Source: Clostridia bacterium (lineage in GTDB: Bacteria > Bacillota > Clostridia > Oscillospirales > Oscillospiraceae). From it: a stretch of 21,326 nucleotides of DNA. Location of the stretch: the NCBI GenBank assembly GCA_021153265.1, contig JAGKTU010000030.1, forward strand, positions 1-21,326, in the 5' to 3' direction. A program made the translations under genes and the position numbers. Positions 7,735-14,894 of this stretch are shown piece after piece. Under the pieces are notes generated by a model. That model worked only from the letters and a program-made list of their open reading frames with translations, was not told the DNA's origin and did no database searches. The first letter of the stretch is position 1; each line of letters starts with the position of its first letter.

Positions 7735-8868
7735 TCAACCTTCCAGTGTGGCAAGGAACTTCTCCATCCGGTCAAGGCCCTTTTGCAGTTCCTCGTCGCT
7801 GTAGCAGTAGCTCAGGCGGATATATCCTTCCGCGCCGAAGCAGCTTCCCGGCACCGCCGCCACCTTACCCTCCCGGATCATCCGGGTGCAGAATTCCTCA
7901 GAGCCGATGCCGAAACGGCTGATATCCACAAAGACATAGAACGCACCCTCCGGATTGGGGAAGGTAAGTCCCATCTGCCGCAGCCGTCCGCAGACGAATT
8001 CTCTGCGCCGGGCATAGATCTCCTTCATGGGCGCAACGTCCGCCTTCAGCGCAGCGATGGCTGCCGCCTGCACAAAGGTAGGAACCGCCGTAATGGTGCC
8101 TGCGCTGAGCAGCAGCAGTCGGTCCATCACATACTCAGGGCATACAAGATATCCCACACGCCAACCGGTCATGGCATAGGGCTTACTGAAACTCTGGCAG
8201 AGGATTGTCTGATCCTTTATTTCTGCATCCAGCGTCAGATCCGGGCAGTCGCCATAGGAAAGCTGGCTGTAGACCCCGTCCCAAACAAGGAAAATGTCCT
8301 TGCCCAAAATCGCCTTCTTCACGATTTCCAGACTCTCCCGGTTAAAGATCACGCCGGTGGGGTTACAGGGAGAATTGATGACGATGGCCTTGGTCTTGGG
8401 GGTGATCGCCGCTGCCAGCGCGGCTTCGTCGATCTGGAAGCCGGTCTTACTGACATCCAGCGCCACGGTCTTGCCGCCGGCGATGGTGGTGATGGTATCA
8501 TACAGGGAGAATCCGGGAGTCGGCACGATAACCTCCTCTCCGGGGTTCAAAATACCCAGCAGCGCGGTAAACAACGCCTGGCAAGCGCCGATGGTGATGA
8601 GCACCTGTTCCGGCTTCGTTTCGTTGCCCCGGCGGCTTTCAAAATCCGCCACCGCCTGCCGCAGCTCCAATGTGCCCTGATTGGGGGCATAGTGGGTCTG
8701 GTCGGCAGTAATTGCGGCAATAGCCGCCGCCTTGATCTCCTCGGGGGTATTTAAATCCGGCTCACCGATGGTGAGCATGGCGCAGTCTTCGGTTGCCCGG
8801 GCCAGATTGGTGTAGACCCGGATCTGGCTGCGCTTGAGGGCAGAGAGGTTGGAATTCAAAGGAATCAT
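7735..8868 (-). CDS. PLP-dependent aminotransferase, probable N-acetyl-LL-diaminopimelate aminotransferase (PatA-like)
   Basis: A 377-residue class I/II fold aminotransferase. Visible residues are TIGEPDLNTP (33-42), NPTG (169-172), Asp197 and Tyr200 for the PLP ring, and SFSKPYAMTGWRVGY (226-240) with Lys229 as Schiff-base lysine. Arg351 in RLSYC should bind the substrate carboxylate. The N-terminus closely resembles Bacillus PatA. Within this operon, with an M20 deacetylase coupled by ATGA (8865-8868) and dapH divergent, the best role is transamination of N-acetyl-2-amino-6-oxopimelate using glutamate. Class assignment is firm; the exact substrate rests on context. Confidence 0.92.
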   Translation of the reverse strand: MIPLNSNLSALKRSQIRVYTNLARATEDCAMLTIGEPDLNTPEEIKAAAIAAITADQTHYAPNQGTLELRQAVADFESRRGNETKPEQVLITIGACQALFTALLGILNPGEEVIVPTPGFSLYDTITTIAGGKTVALDVSKTGFQIDEAALAAAITPKTKAIVINSPCNPTGVIFNRESLEIVKKAILGKDIFLVWDGVYSQLSYGDCPDLTLDAEIKDQTILCQSFSKPYAMTGWRVGYLVCPEYVMDRLLLLSAGTITAVPTFVQAAAIAALKADVAPMKEIYARRREFVCGRLRQMGLTFPNPEGAFYVFVDISRFGIGSEEFCTRMIREGKVAAVPGSCFGAEGYIRLSYCYSDEELQKGLDRMEKFLATLEG

Positions 8869-9953
8869 TGGAAATTTTCCGCCAATTTCTCGAAGAAATC
8901 AGCGCCTTTCAACAGAATTTTATCATCAAAATCGAAGTTCACGGTGTGCAGCGCAGGGCTGTCACCCAGTCCAAGGAAGAAGAACATACCCGGCACGAAC
9001 CGCTGGTACCAAGCAAAATCCTCGGCGGTCATAGAGGGCTCTTCCAGTTCCCGGAAAGCAGCCGCATTTCGTACCCGGCGGCACACATCGGCCGGGTTCA
9101 TCACCGCAGGATACCCCTCGCTCATGGTGATCTCCACCCGGCAGCCAAACTTGCGCCGAATGTCCTCCGCAGCCGCATACAGGCTATCCTTCAAGCTGTC
9201 AAAGACCTCGTCCTGAAAGGCCCGAAGGCTGCCCTCCAGATGGGCATGGGCCGCCACGGCGTTCCGTGCCGTGCCGCAGACCATCTTTCCGAACTTCATC
9301 AGCCGGTAAACGCCCTCGCCGAAGCTATTTTCGGCAGCCGCAACCTGTCTGTGCAGCTCCACCGCCGCCGCCATGGCGTCGATGCCGTCGACAGCCTTCG
9401 CCAAATGGGCGGACTTGCCGTAAATATCCACGGTGATCTCGCTGGCGTGGCTCATCAGCTCGTTTTCCCGGCTGAACACCACACCTTTTTCCAGCTGTGG
9501 CCACAGATGCAGACCGAAAATGGTCTTTACCTTATGCTGCGCCAGCACACCGGTATCGCACAGGGGCTTCGCGCCGCCGGGGCTCTCCTCACCGGGCTGA
9601 AAAATGAGCAGCACATTGTGGGGCAGGCTTTCCTTTTTGTCCAGCCGCCGTGCCAGCTCCAAAAGGATGGCCATGTGGCCGTCGTGACCGCAGGCATGCA
9701 TCTTGCCGGGGCAGGTGGAGGCATAGGGAACGTCATTGGCCTCCTGAATGGGCAGCGCGTCACAGTCCGCCCGGAAGGCCAGTGTTTCTTCTTTGCCGAA
9801 GTCAAAATAGGCGCACAAACTGCTTTTCACAGGGGAAAACAGGGTGCATTTCAGCCCGGACAGGGCATTATTTAGGTATTCCATAGTCTTGGGCAAGTTC
9901 AGTTCCAGTTCCGGGATCCGGTGCAGCGCCCGGCGGTCTTCGATGATCTGCAT
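8865..9953 (-). CDS. M20 family amidohydrolase, probable N-acetyldiaminopimelate deacetylase
   Basis: A 362-residue zinc or dinuclear-metal hydrolase of the M20D amidohydrolase group. Metal-binding motifs are HACGHDGH (86-93), the Glu-Glu pair 122-123 in GEESPGG, and His149 in GLHLWP. A central KSAHLAKAVDGIDA segment marks the dimerisation domain. It would release acetate from N-acetyl-LL-DAP to give LL-DAP. The ATG at 9953 has GGGAGG 8 nt upstream and lies about 35 nt downstream of a perfect promoter. A much longer in-frame ORF running back to 10841 is ruled out, because it would cross that promoter and dapH. It is the first gene of a five-gene operon. Substrate is inferred from dapH and the aminotransferase. 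Confidence 0.92.
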   Translation of the reverse strand: MQIIEDRRALHRIPELELNLPKTMEYLNNALSGLKCTLFSPVKSSLCAYFDFGKEETLAFRADCDALPIQEANDVPYASTCPGKMHACGHDGHMAILLELARRLDKKESLPHNVLLIFQPGEESPGGAKPLCDTGVLAQHKVKTIFGLHLWPQLEKGVVFSRENELMSHASEITVDIYGKSAHLAKAVDGIDAMAAAVELHRQVAAAENSFGEGVYRLMKFGKMVCGTARNAVAAHAHLEGSLRAFQDEVFDSLKDSLYAAAEDIRRKFGCRVEITMSEGYPAVMNPADVCRRVRNAAAFRELEEPSMTAEDFAWYQRFVPGMFFFLGLGDSPALHTVNFDFDDKILLKGADFFEKLAENFQ

Positions 9954-9986
9954 AGATACAGCCTCCCTCGGGGGATTTTTCTCATA

Positions 9987-10015
9987 ATTATACCCTATTT
10001 GAAAAGCGGTGTCAA
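9987..10015 (-). promoter_or_regulatory. Perfect consensus sigma-A promoter of the deacetylase operon
   Basis: On the minus strand TTGACA (10015-10010), exactly 17 nt, then TATAAT (9992-9987): 12 of 12 consensus bases. Transcription would start near 9980, giving a leader of about 27 nt. Its -35 lies only 7 nt from the -35 of the divergent dapH promoter. Confidence 0.9.
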
Positions 10016-10022
10016 TTTCTGC

Positions 10023-10051
10023 TTGTGTTTCCGGGAAAAAGGTGCTATGAT
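10023..10051 (+). promoter_or_regulatory. Promoter of dapH
   Basis: TTGTGT (10023-10028), 17 nt, then TATGAT (10046-10051), preceded by TGC, which forms an extended -10. Start would be near 10058, giving a short leader of about 25 nt. Confidence 0.8.
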
Positions 10052-10082
10052 GGGTAAAACCTCTACCAAAGGAGATATCGCC

Positions 10083-10775
10083 ATGAATGCTTTGGAAATC
10101 ATTGAATATATCCGCACCTCCGAAAAGAAGACCCCTGTGAAGGTCTACGTCTGGGAGAAGACCCCTGTTTCCTTCCCCAACTGCCACGAGTTCCCCGCAG
10201 GCGACGGCTGCAAGATCGTCTTCGGCGACTGGAAGGACGTCAAGCCCGTGCTGGAAAGCAACGAATTTGCCCATCTGGAGATCGAAAATGGCTGCCGCAA
10301 CTCTGCCATCCCCATGCTGGACACGAAGGACATCCCTGCCCGGATCGAGCCGGGTGCCATCATCCGCGAGCAGGTTGAGATCGGCAAGAACGCCGTCATC
10401 ATGATGGGTGCCATTCTGAACATCGGCGCTGTTGTCGGCGACGGCACTATGATCGACATGGGCGCTGTTCTGGGCGGCCGTGCCACTGTGGGCAAGAATT
10501 GCCACGTGGGCGCAGGCGCAGTGCTGGCCGGTGTCATCGAACCCGCCTCCGCCACCCCCGTCATCGTGGAGGATAATGTCCTCATCGGCGCCAACGCCGT
10601 GGTCATCGAGGGCTGCCGCATCGGTCACGATGCCGTAGTCGCCGCCGGTGCCATCGTGGTGGGCGACGTGGAGCCCAATACCGTGGTCGCAGGCTGCCCC
10701 GCCAAGGTCATCAAGGTCAAGGACGAGAAGACCGCCGGCAAGACCGCGCTGGTGGACGCTCTGCGTACTCTGTAA
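10083..10775 (+). CDS. dapH: Tetrahydrodipicolinate N-acetyltransferase
   Basis: A 230-residue acyltransferase, near the 236 residues usual for DapH. It acetylates 2,3,4,5-tetrahydrodipicolinate with acetyl-CoA, opening the acetylated branch of diaminopimelate and lysine synthesis. An N-terminal alpha/beta domain (about 1-85, starting ALEIIEYIRTSEKKTPVKVY) is followed by hexapeptide repeats of a left-handed beta-helix (about 90-210), with runs such as IGKNAVIMMGAILNIGAVVG and the conserved GTMIDMGAVLGGRATVGKNC. I chose the ATG at 10083 because AAAGGAG lies 8 nt upstream; longer in-frame starts would cross the promoter. It is monocistronic, divergent from the aminotransferase and deacetylase operon, and has its own terminator. 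Confidence 0.96.
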   Translation: MNALEIIEYIRTSEKKTPVKVYVWEKTPVSFPNCHEFPAGDGCKIVFGDWKDVKPVLESNEFAHLEIENGCRNSAIPMLDTKDIPARIEPGAIIREQVEIGKNAVIMMGAILNIGAVVGDGTMIDMGAVLGGRATVGKNCHVGAGAVLAGVIEPASATPVIVEDNVLIGANAVVIEGCRIGHDAVVAAGAIVVGDVEPNTVVAGCPAKVIKVKDEKTAGKTALVDALRTL

Positions 10776-10789
10776 TCTAGTAAATGAAT

Positions 10790-10818
10790 GGGCATCCCAC
10801 ACGGGATGCCCGTTTTCT
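10790..10818 (+). terminator. Terminator of dapH
   Basis: A perfect 9-bp stem, GGGCATCCC (10790-10798) with GGGATGCCC (10803-10811), loop ACAC, followed by GTTTTCT. It begins 14 nt after the dapH stop. Confidence 0.9.
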
Positions 10819-10823
10819 ATGCT

Positions 10824-10852
10824 GTAACATTTTTTCGCCACCGGAATAACAT
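10824..10852 (+). promoter_or_regulatory. Possible promoter of the Cys-rich small protein
   Basis: GTAACA (10824-10829), 17 nt, TAACAT (10847-10852), each 4 of 6 to consensus. It is a weak match, and a sporulation sigma factor cannot be excluded. It would give a leader of about 40 nt. Confidence 0.35.
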
Positions 10853-10897
10853 GGAGTGAGCGGCAAACCGCTCCAAAAAATTCTTGGAGGTATTCTT

Positions 10898-11050
10898 ATG
10901 TGTGGTAACAACTGTTTCGGCGGCAACTGGTGGTGGATCATCATCCTGATCCTGCTGCTGTGCAACTGCGGCTGTGGCAATAGCTTCGGCAACAACAGCA
11001 ACTGGAACAACGACCGCTGCGGCTGCGACAACAACTGCGGCTGCTGCTAA
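10898..11050 (+). CDS. Small cysteine-rich membrane peptide, function unknown
   Basis: A 50-residue peptide. It begins MCGNNCFGGN, has one hydrophobic segment WWWIIILILLL (residues 11-21) and ends in a polar tail rich in Asn, Gly and Cys (CNCGCG, then RCGCDNNCGCC). Ten of 50 residues are Cys, mostly as C-x-C. GGAGG (10886-10890) lies 7 nt before the ATG, and independent terminators bound it on both sides, so it is a convincing single-gene unit. Tiny Gly/Asn/Cys-rich membrane peptides in endospore formers include spore-coat or spore-membrane proteins, and this could be one. Metal binding or disulfide cross-linking of the tail is another possibility. I recognise no named family with confidence. 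Confidence 0.8.
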   Translation: MCGNNCFGGNWWWIIILILLLCNCGCGNSFGNNSNWNNDRCGCDNNCGCC

Positions 11051-11061
11051 GCAACAAAGCA

Positions 11062-11089
11062 GGGCGGCCCAATCGGGCCGCCCATTTTT
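11062..11089 (+). terminator. Terminator of the small Cys-rich gene
   Basis: A perfect 9-bp GC stem, GGGCGGCCC (11062-11070) with GGGCCGCCC (11075-11083), loop AATC, followed by ATTTTT. It may also stop convergent transcription from thrB, although the T-run is weaker on that side. Confidence 0.9.
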
Positions 11090-11172
11090 ATATGTTGTGT
11101 TTTATGATGCAGTTGCGTTACCGCGCGGCGCAGGGAAGAAACGATCACCTCCGCACCGGGCACGTATCGGCT

Positions 11173-11188
11173 GTCGGCCATTGCCGAC
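11173..11188 (-). terminator. Short hairpin directly after the thrB stop
   Basis: GTCGGC and GCCGAC pair over 6 bp around a 4-nt loop, touching the thrB stop codon. No T-run follows, so termination is doubtful. Nothing else is visible in the 105 nt between the terminator at 11062-11083 and thrB. Confidence 0.3.
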
Positions 11189-12079
11189 TTATTCGCTTTC
11201 GATGACTCGTGCGCCCTCAAACTCGATATGCAGAGGGATCATCTGCCACTTGGCGGTGGTGACGGAATCCAGCTTCTTTGCCAGTTTTTCCTCAAGGCGC
11301 TCATCCTGTGTAATGCACAACAAGGTCGGACCTGCGCCGGACAGGCAGAAAGCCGCTCCGGTGGTGCGAACCAGACCCTCGATCTTCTCGTAGTCCGGGA
11401 TCAGCTTCTTGCGGTAATTCTGGTGGATGCGGTCCTGCATGGCGGTCCGCAGCAGCTTTTCGTCACCCAGCTCCAGAGCCTTCAGCACCAGCGCGCCATG
11501 GGCGATGTTGTACACCGCATCGGCACGGGAATACTCATTTGGCAGAGCCGCACGAGCCTTCTCCGTGGACAGGTGGAAGTCCGGCACCAGGGCCAGGAAC
11601 TCCCACTCGGGATGCAGGGGGAAATTCACGCACACCGGCAGACCGTTGTCCACCATAGATGCGGTCAGACCTCCGTAGAAAGCCGGGGCCAGGTTATCGG
11701 GGTGGCCCTCCATAGCGTTGGTGATGTTTAAGAGGCCTTGGGTGGACAGCTTGTTGCCCCGGAGGACGTTGGCACCCATGGCGCCTGCCACCAGCAGAGC
11801 GGCGGAAGAGCCTAAGCCGCGGCAGATGGGGATATTGGCATCGATGTGGATCTTTAAGCCCCGAACCTCCTCGTTCATAGAGGCCAGCACGGCGCAGTAG
11901 GACACATAGGCCAGATTATCCGGGCCGGTATAGGCCTCGTCGCAGCCGGTGATCTCCAGACCCCACTCGGTCTCCTCGAAGGTCACGTCGGTATATAAGC
12001 TCAGCGCGCAGCCGAAGGCGTCAAAGCCCGGGCCTAAGTTGGCGGTGGTGGCCGGCACGCGAATGGTTACTCGTTTCAT
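11189..12079 (-). CDS. thrB: Homoserine kinase
   Basis: A 296-residue GHMP kinase that phosphorylates homoserine with ATP to O-phosphohomoserine, the substrate of threonine synthase. The N-terminus VRVP-like segment (VTIRVPATTANLGPGFDAFG, residues 4-23) is the ThrB signature, and PICRGLGSSAALL (84-96) is the GHMP ATP-binding loop. A late GAAFCLSGAGPTLLC segment matches the third GHMP motif. Length is typical (about 290-310). GGAGAG precedes the ATG, and it follows thrC after 33 nt on the same strand, so thrC-thrB form one transcript. Confidence 0.96.
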   Translation of the reverse strand: MKRVTIRVPATTANLGPGFDAFGCALSLYTDVTFEETEWGLEITGCDEAYTGPDNLAYVSYCAVLASMNEEVRGLKIHIDANIPICRGLGSSAALLVAGAMGANVLRGNKLSTQGLLNITNAMEGHPDNLAPAFYGGLTASMVDNGLPVCVNFPLHPEWEFLALVPDFHLSTEKARAALPNEYSRADAVYNIAHGALVLKALELGDEKLLRTAMQDRIHQNYRKKLIPDYEKIEGLVRTTGAAFCLSGAGPTLLCITQDERLEEKLAKKLDSVTTAKWQMIPLHIEFEGARVIESE

Positions 12080-12112
12080 ATTCTCTCTCCAAATTATATT
12101 GTAAGGACGGGA

Positions 12113-13558
12113 TTAAGCCTGCAAAACAAACTCCAGCATCTTGTCCTTGGCGATGACGCCGGTGTGGCGTTCTTCCATGCCCTGCAGATTGGCCAGATTC
12201 TTGGGGATCTTCACGCCGGACATGGCTTCCAGCCGCTCCATCTGGGCGAATTCATCGCCGTTGAGGTCGCCGCCGATGGCGGAAAGAACCGCTGCCGGGA
12301 ACTTGTAGGGAGAAGCGGTGGACAGCACCACCATGGGGCGCTTGTCGCCGGTCTGGTTGACATAATCTTCTGCAACGACCCAACCGGAAGCAGTGTGAGG
12401 ATCGCAGAGGTAACCCTTCTCATTAAATACCCGGCCGATGGTCTCGGCGGCTTTCGCATCGTCGCAGCAGCCTGCCCAGAACTCGGCATCGATGGCATTT
12501 TTCAGCGCCTCGGGGACGGTGTAGCAGCCTTCCGTGTTCAGCTTCGCCATCAGCTCCGCCACCAGAGCGGTATCGCCGCTCATCAGATACAGCAGCCGCT
12601 CCAAATTGGAGGACACCAGAATATCCATGGAAGGAGAAGTTGTCTTCAGCAGGGGACGGCGCTTGTCGTAAGTACCGGTGCGGATGAAATCGGTCAGCAC
12701 ATTGTTGGCATTGGATGCGCAGATCAGCGTACCCACCGGCAGACCCAGTTTCTTGGCGAAGTAGCCGGCCAGAATGTCACCGAAGTTACCCGTGGGGACG
12801 GAGAAGTTGACGGTGTCGCCCAGCTGGATCTTGCCGGCATCCAGCAGATCCCGGTAAGCCTTGAAATAGTACATGATCTGGGGTGCCAGACGGCCGATGT
12901 TGATGGAATTGGCGCTGCTGAGGGCGAAGGGCAGTTCCTTACCCCGGCAGTCGGCGAAAATATTCTTCACGCCGGTCTGGGCATCGTCAAAATTGCCCTC
13001 CACGGCGCAGACCGCCACATTTTCACCCTCCTGGGTGACCATCTGGGCTCTTTGCACCTGGCTGACGCCGCCGTTGGGGTAGAACACGCAGATGCGAACA
13101 CCGGGAACATCCCGGAAACCCACCAGAGCAGCCTTGCCGGTGTCGCCGGAGGTAGCGGTGAGGATCATGATATCTTCCTTCTGACCGCACACATCCTTGG
13201 CGGTGGTCAGCAGCTGGGGCAGCATGGACAGCGCCACATCCTTAAATGCGGAAGTGGGGCCACGGAACAGTTCCAGCACAGAATAGTCGCCCACGGCCAC
13301 CGTGGGGGTCAGCTCTTCGGTCTCAAATTTGCCGGTGTAGGCCTTGGAAACCAGAGTTCTCATATCGGGGATCTCCGGCAGCAGGGCGGAGAGGATGGCA
13401 GTGGACATTTCCTGAGCAGAGCCCTTCAGACAGGCCTTCCAGTCGAATTCGGGCAGATTTTCGGGCATATACAGACCGCCGTCGGGAGCCAGTCCCTCCA
13501 GCACAGCCCGGGCGCTGTCTACGGCCTGTCCGCCGCCCCGGGTGGAATGATACAGCAT
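12113..13558 (-). CDS. thrC: Threonine synthase
   Basis: A 481-residue PLP enzyme of the fold-type II group that converts O-phosphohomoserine to threonine and phosphate. It starts YHSTRGG and continues APDGGLYMPE, both characteristic. FRGPTSAFKDVALSML (98-113) holds the PLP lysine, Lys106. TATSGDTGKAAL and PTGNFGDILAGYFAKKLGLP are further conserved stretches. The length fits the longer ThrC subclass. I chose the ATG at 13558 because GGAGG lies 8 nt upstream and the Met is followed by the conserved N-terminus. The in-frame start at 13600 adds 14 unconserved residues. It precedes thrB and diverges from hom. Confidence 0.96.
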   Translation of the reverse strand: MLYHSTRGGGQAVDSARAVLEGLAPDGGLYMPENLPEFDWKACLKGSAQEMSTAILSALLPEIPDMRTLVSKAYTGKFETEELTPTVAVGDYSVLELFRGPTSAFKDVALSMLPQLLTTAKDVCGQKEDIMILTATSGDTGKAALVGFRDVPGVRICVFYPNGGVSQVQRAQMVTQEGENVAVCAVEGNFDDAQTGVKNIFADCRGKELPFALSSANSINIGRLAPQIMYYFKAYRDLLDAGKIQLGDTVNFSVPTGNFGDILAGYFAKKLGLPVGTLICASNANNVLTDFIRTGTYDKRRPLLKTTSPSMDILVSSNLERLLYLMSGDTALVAELMAKLNTEGCYTVPEALKNAIDAEFWAGCCDDAKAAETIGRVFNEKGYLCDPHTASGWVVAEDYVNQTGDKRPMVVLSTASPYKFPAAVLSAIGGDLNGDEFAQMERLEAMSGVKIPKNLANLQGMEERHTGVIAKDKMLEFVLQA

Positions 13559-13604
13559 AGTTTGTTCCTCCGTTTTGGGTTTTCTTTGCCAATTGCACAA
13601 AAAC

Positions 13605-13619
13605 TCCGTTTTTTACGGA
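13605..13619 (-). promoter_or_regulatory. Small hairpin in the thrC leader
   Basis: TCCGT and ACGGA pair over 5 bp around five T's on the plus strand. On the minus strand the stem is followed by GTTTTTG, which could be a weak attenuator-like element. The stem is short, and no T-box, leader peptide rich in Thr codons or known riboswitch is apparent. Confidence 0.25.
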
Positions 13620-13640
13620 AAATCCTTGGCTTTAGTGCTA

Positions 13641-13669
13641 TTGCAATTTAATAAGCTATATGATATACT
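13641..13669 (+). promoter_or_regulatory. Promoter of hom-lysC-asd
   Basis: TTGCAA (13641-13646), 17 nt, TATACT (13664-13669). Start would be near 13676, leaving a leader of about 80 nt. The -10 overlaps the candidate -10 of the opposing thrC promoter. Confidence 0.7.
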
Positions 13670-13688
13670 GTTTCCGTCAAAAAAGCAA
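13660..13688 (-). promoter_or_regulatory. Candidate promoter of thrC-thrB
   Basis: On the minus strand TTGCTT (13688-13683), 17 nt, TATCAT (13665-13660). The -35 is weak (3 of 6) and the -10 good (5 of 6). If real, polymerase binding here excludes binding at the hom promoter. Confidence 0.45.
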
Positions 13689-13695
13689 GTGTTTT

Positions 13696-13713
13696 CGTGT
13701 TGGACACACGTGT
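13696..13713. promoter_or_regulatory. Palindrome in the hom leader, possible operator
   Basis: CGTGT (13696-13700) pairs with ACACG (13706-13710), and the overlapping ACACGTGT (13706-13713) is a perfect 8-bp palindrome. It sits just downstream of the hom start site and just upstream of the thrC -35, a sensible place for a shared operator. No regulator gene is nearby. Confidence 0.3.
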
Positions 13714-13756
13714 TTTTACAAATTACCAAAATGACCAAATATGGAGGGCATTTTTT

Positions 13757-14869
13757 ATGAAGATTGGATTGCTGGGCTTCGGCGTCGTTGGCCGCGGCGT
13801 TTATGATATCGTAGCCGACCGGGACGACATCCAGGTGGCCAAGGTTCTGTGCCTGGAAGATATCACCCTTCCCGATGCGGAAGTGACCAAGAATTTTCAG
13901 GACATCCTGAACGATGACACCATCGACACCGTCATCGAGGCCATGGGCGGCCTGCATCCCGCCTACGAGTTCGTACGTGCCGCTATGGAGGCCGGCAAGA
14001 ACATCGTCACCTCCAACAAGGCTCTGGTCGCCACCTTCTATGACGATCTGATCCCCCTGGCCGAAAGCAAGGGCCTGAAGTTCCGCTGCACCGCAGCTGT
14101 GGGCGGCGGCATCGGCTGGCTGTCCGAGGTGGAGCGTTCCCGCCGGATCCAGAAGATCCACAAGGTGGGTGGCATCATGAACGGCACCTGCAACTACATT
14201 CTCGACTCCATGACCCGTCTGGGTCTGGACTACGGTGAGGCGCTGAAGCAGGCTCAGGCTCTGGGCTACGCCGAGGCCAACCCCTCCACCGATGTTGAGG
14301 GCATCGACACCTGGCACAAGGTCATCCTGTCCTCCAACATCGCCTTCGGCGTCAGCATCGACAAGGCAGGCGTCCCCGCCGCCGGCATCAGCCGCATCAC
14401 CGCCGCCGATGTGGAGAATTTCAAGGCCCACGGTCTGGTCTGCAAGCTGATTTCCACCGGCAAACTGGTGGATGGCAAGTGCAGCGTCTATGTCCAGCCC
14501 ACTCTGATCCCCCAGGGCGACCCCGAGGCCGCCGTCCCCTCCAACTATAACCTGATCACCCTGATCGGCCAGTGGTCCGACCGGATGAGCTTCTACGGTC
14601 AGGGCGCAGGCCGCTACCCCACCGCATATAATGTGGTGCAGGACTGCCAGGATATCCTGCTGGGCCGTGGCTTCTACTCCCCCTACGGCGAGAAAGTCAC
14701 CGTCTGCAACGACGAGAAGCTCTGCTTCTACGTCCGCGGCGGCAAGGATCTGCCCGCAGCCGTTGCCGAAAACTGGGGCAGCGCCGTTGTCACCGAACCC
14801 ATTTCCGTCTCCGCCATCCACGCATGGCTGAAGGAAAATCCCGACGCATTCATCGCAGCAATTGCTTAA
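13757..14869 (+). CDS. hom: Homoserine dehydrogenase (short form without ACT domain)
   Basis: A 370-residue NAD(P)-dependent enzyme reducing aspartate semialdehyde to homoserine. The N-terminal GLLGFGVVGRGV (residues 4-15) is the Rossmann loop, and TSNKALVA follows. GGIMNGTCNYIL and the GYAEANPSTDVEGIDTWHK segment contain the conserved acidic residues and catalytic lysine. Many Firmicute homologues have about 430 residues with a C-terminal ACT domain for threonine feedback. This one ends soon after the catalytic domain, so allosteric control by threonine is likely absent or different (inferred). I chose the ATG at 13757 because GGAGGG lies 8 nt upstream. lysC follows after 25 nt. Confidence 0.95.
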   Translation: MKIGLLGFGVVGRGVYDIVADRDDIQVAKVLCLEDITLPDAEVTKNFQDILNDDTIDTVIEAMGGLHPAYEFVRAAMEAGKNIVTSNKALVATFYDDLIPLAESKGLKFRCTAAVGGGIGWLSEVERSRRIQKIHKVGGIMNGTCNYILDSMTRLGLDYGEALKQAQALGYAEANPSTDVEGIDTWHKVILSSNIAFGVSIDKAGVPAAGISRITAADVENFKAHGLVCKLISTGKLVDGKCSVYVQPTLIPQGDPEAAVPSNYNLITLIGQWSDRMSFYGQGAGRYPTAYNVVQDCQDILLGRGFYSPYGEKVTVCNDEKLCFYVRGGKDLPAAVAENWGSAVVTEPISVSAIHAWLKENPDAFIAAIA

Positions 14870-14894
14870 TTTACAAAGAAGAAGGTAGAATCAA

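Noticed and set aside
8865..10841. 658-codon reading of the deacetylase with a long N-terminal extension
   Set aside because: The extension is antisense to dapH and crosses both divergent promoters. The ATG at 9953 has a good ribosome binding site and starts the normal M20 domain.
11090..11170. Possible short minus-strand ORF starting GTGATC after a GGAGG
   Set aside because: It would code about 33 residues with no recognisable features and runs into the terminator hairpin; the GGAGG is probably coincidental.
13559..13756. T-box or amino-acid riboswitch in the thr/hom spacer
   Set aside because: The spacer is only 198 nt for two divergent promoters, and I found no T-box consensus, multi-stem leader or Thr-rich leader peptide.
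13613..14821. 402-codon minus-strand ORF opposite hom
   Set aside because: Antisense to a conserved enzyme, with repetitive Gly/Asp/Val composition and no supporting ribosome binding site.
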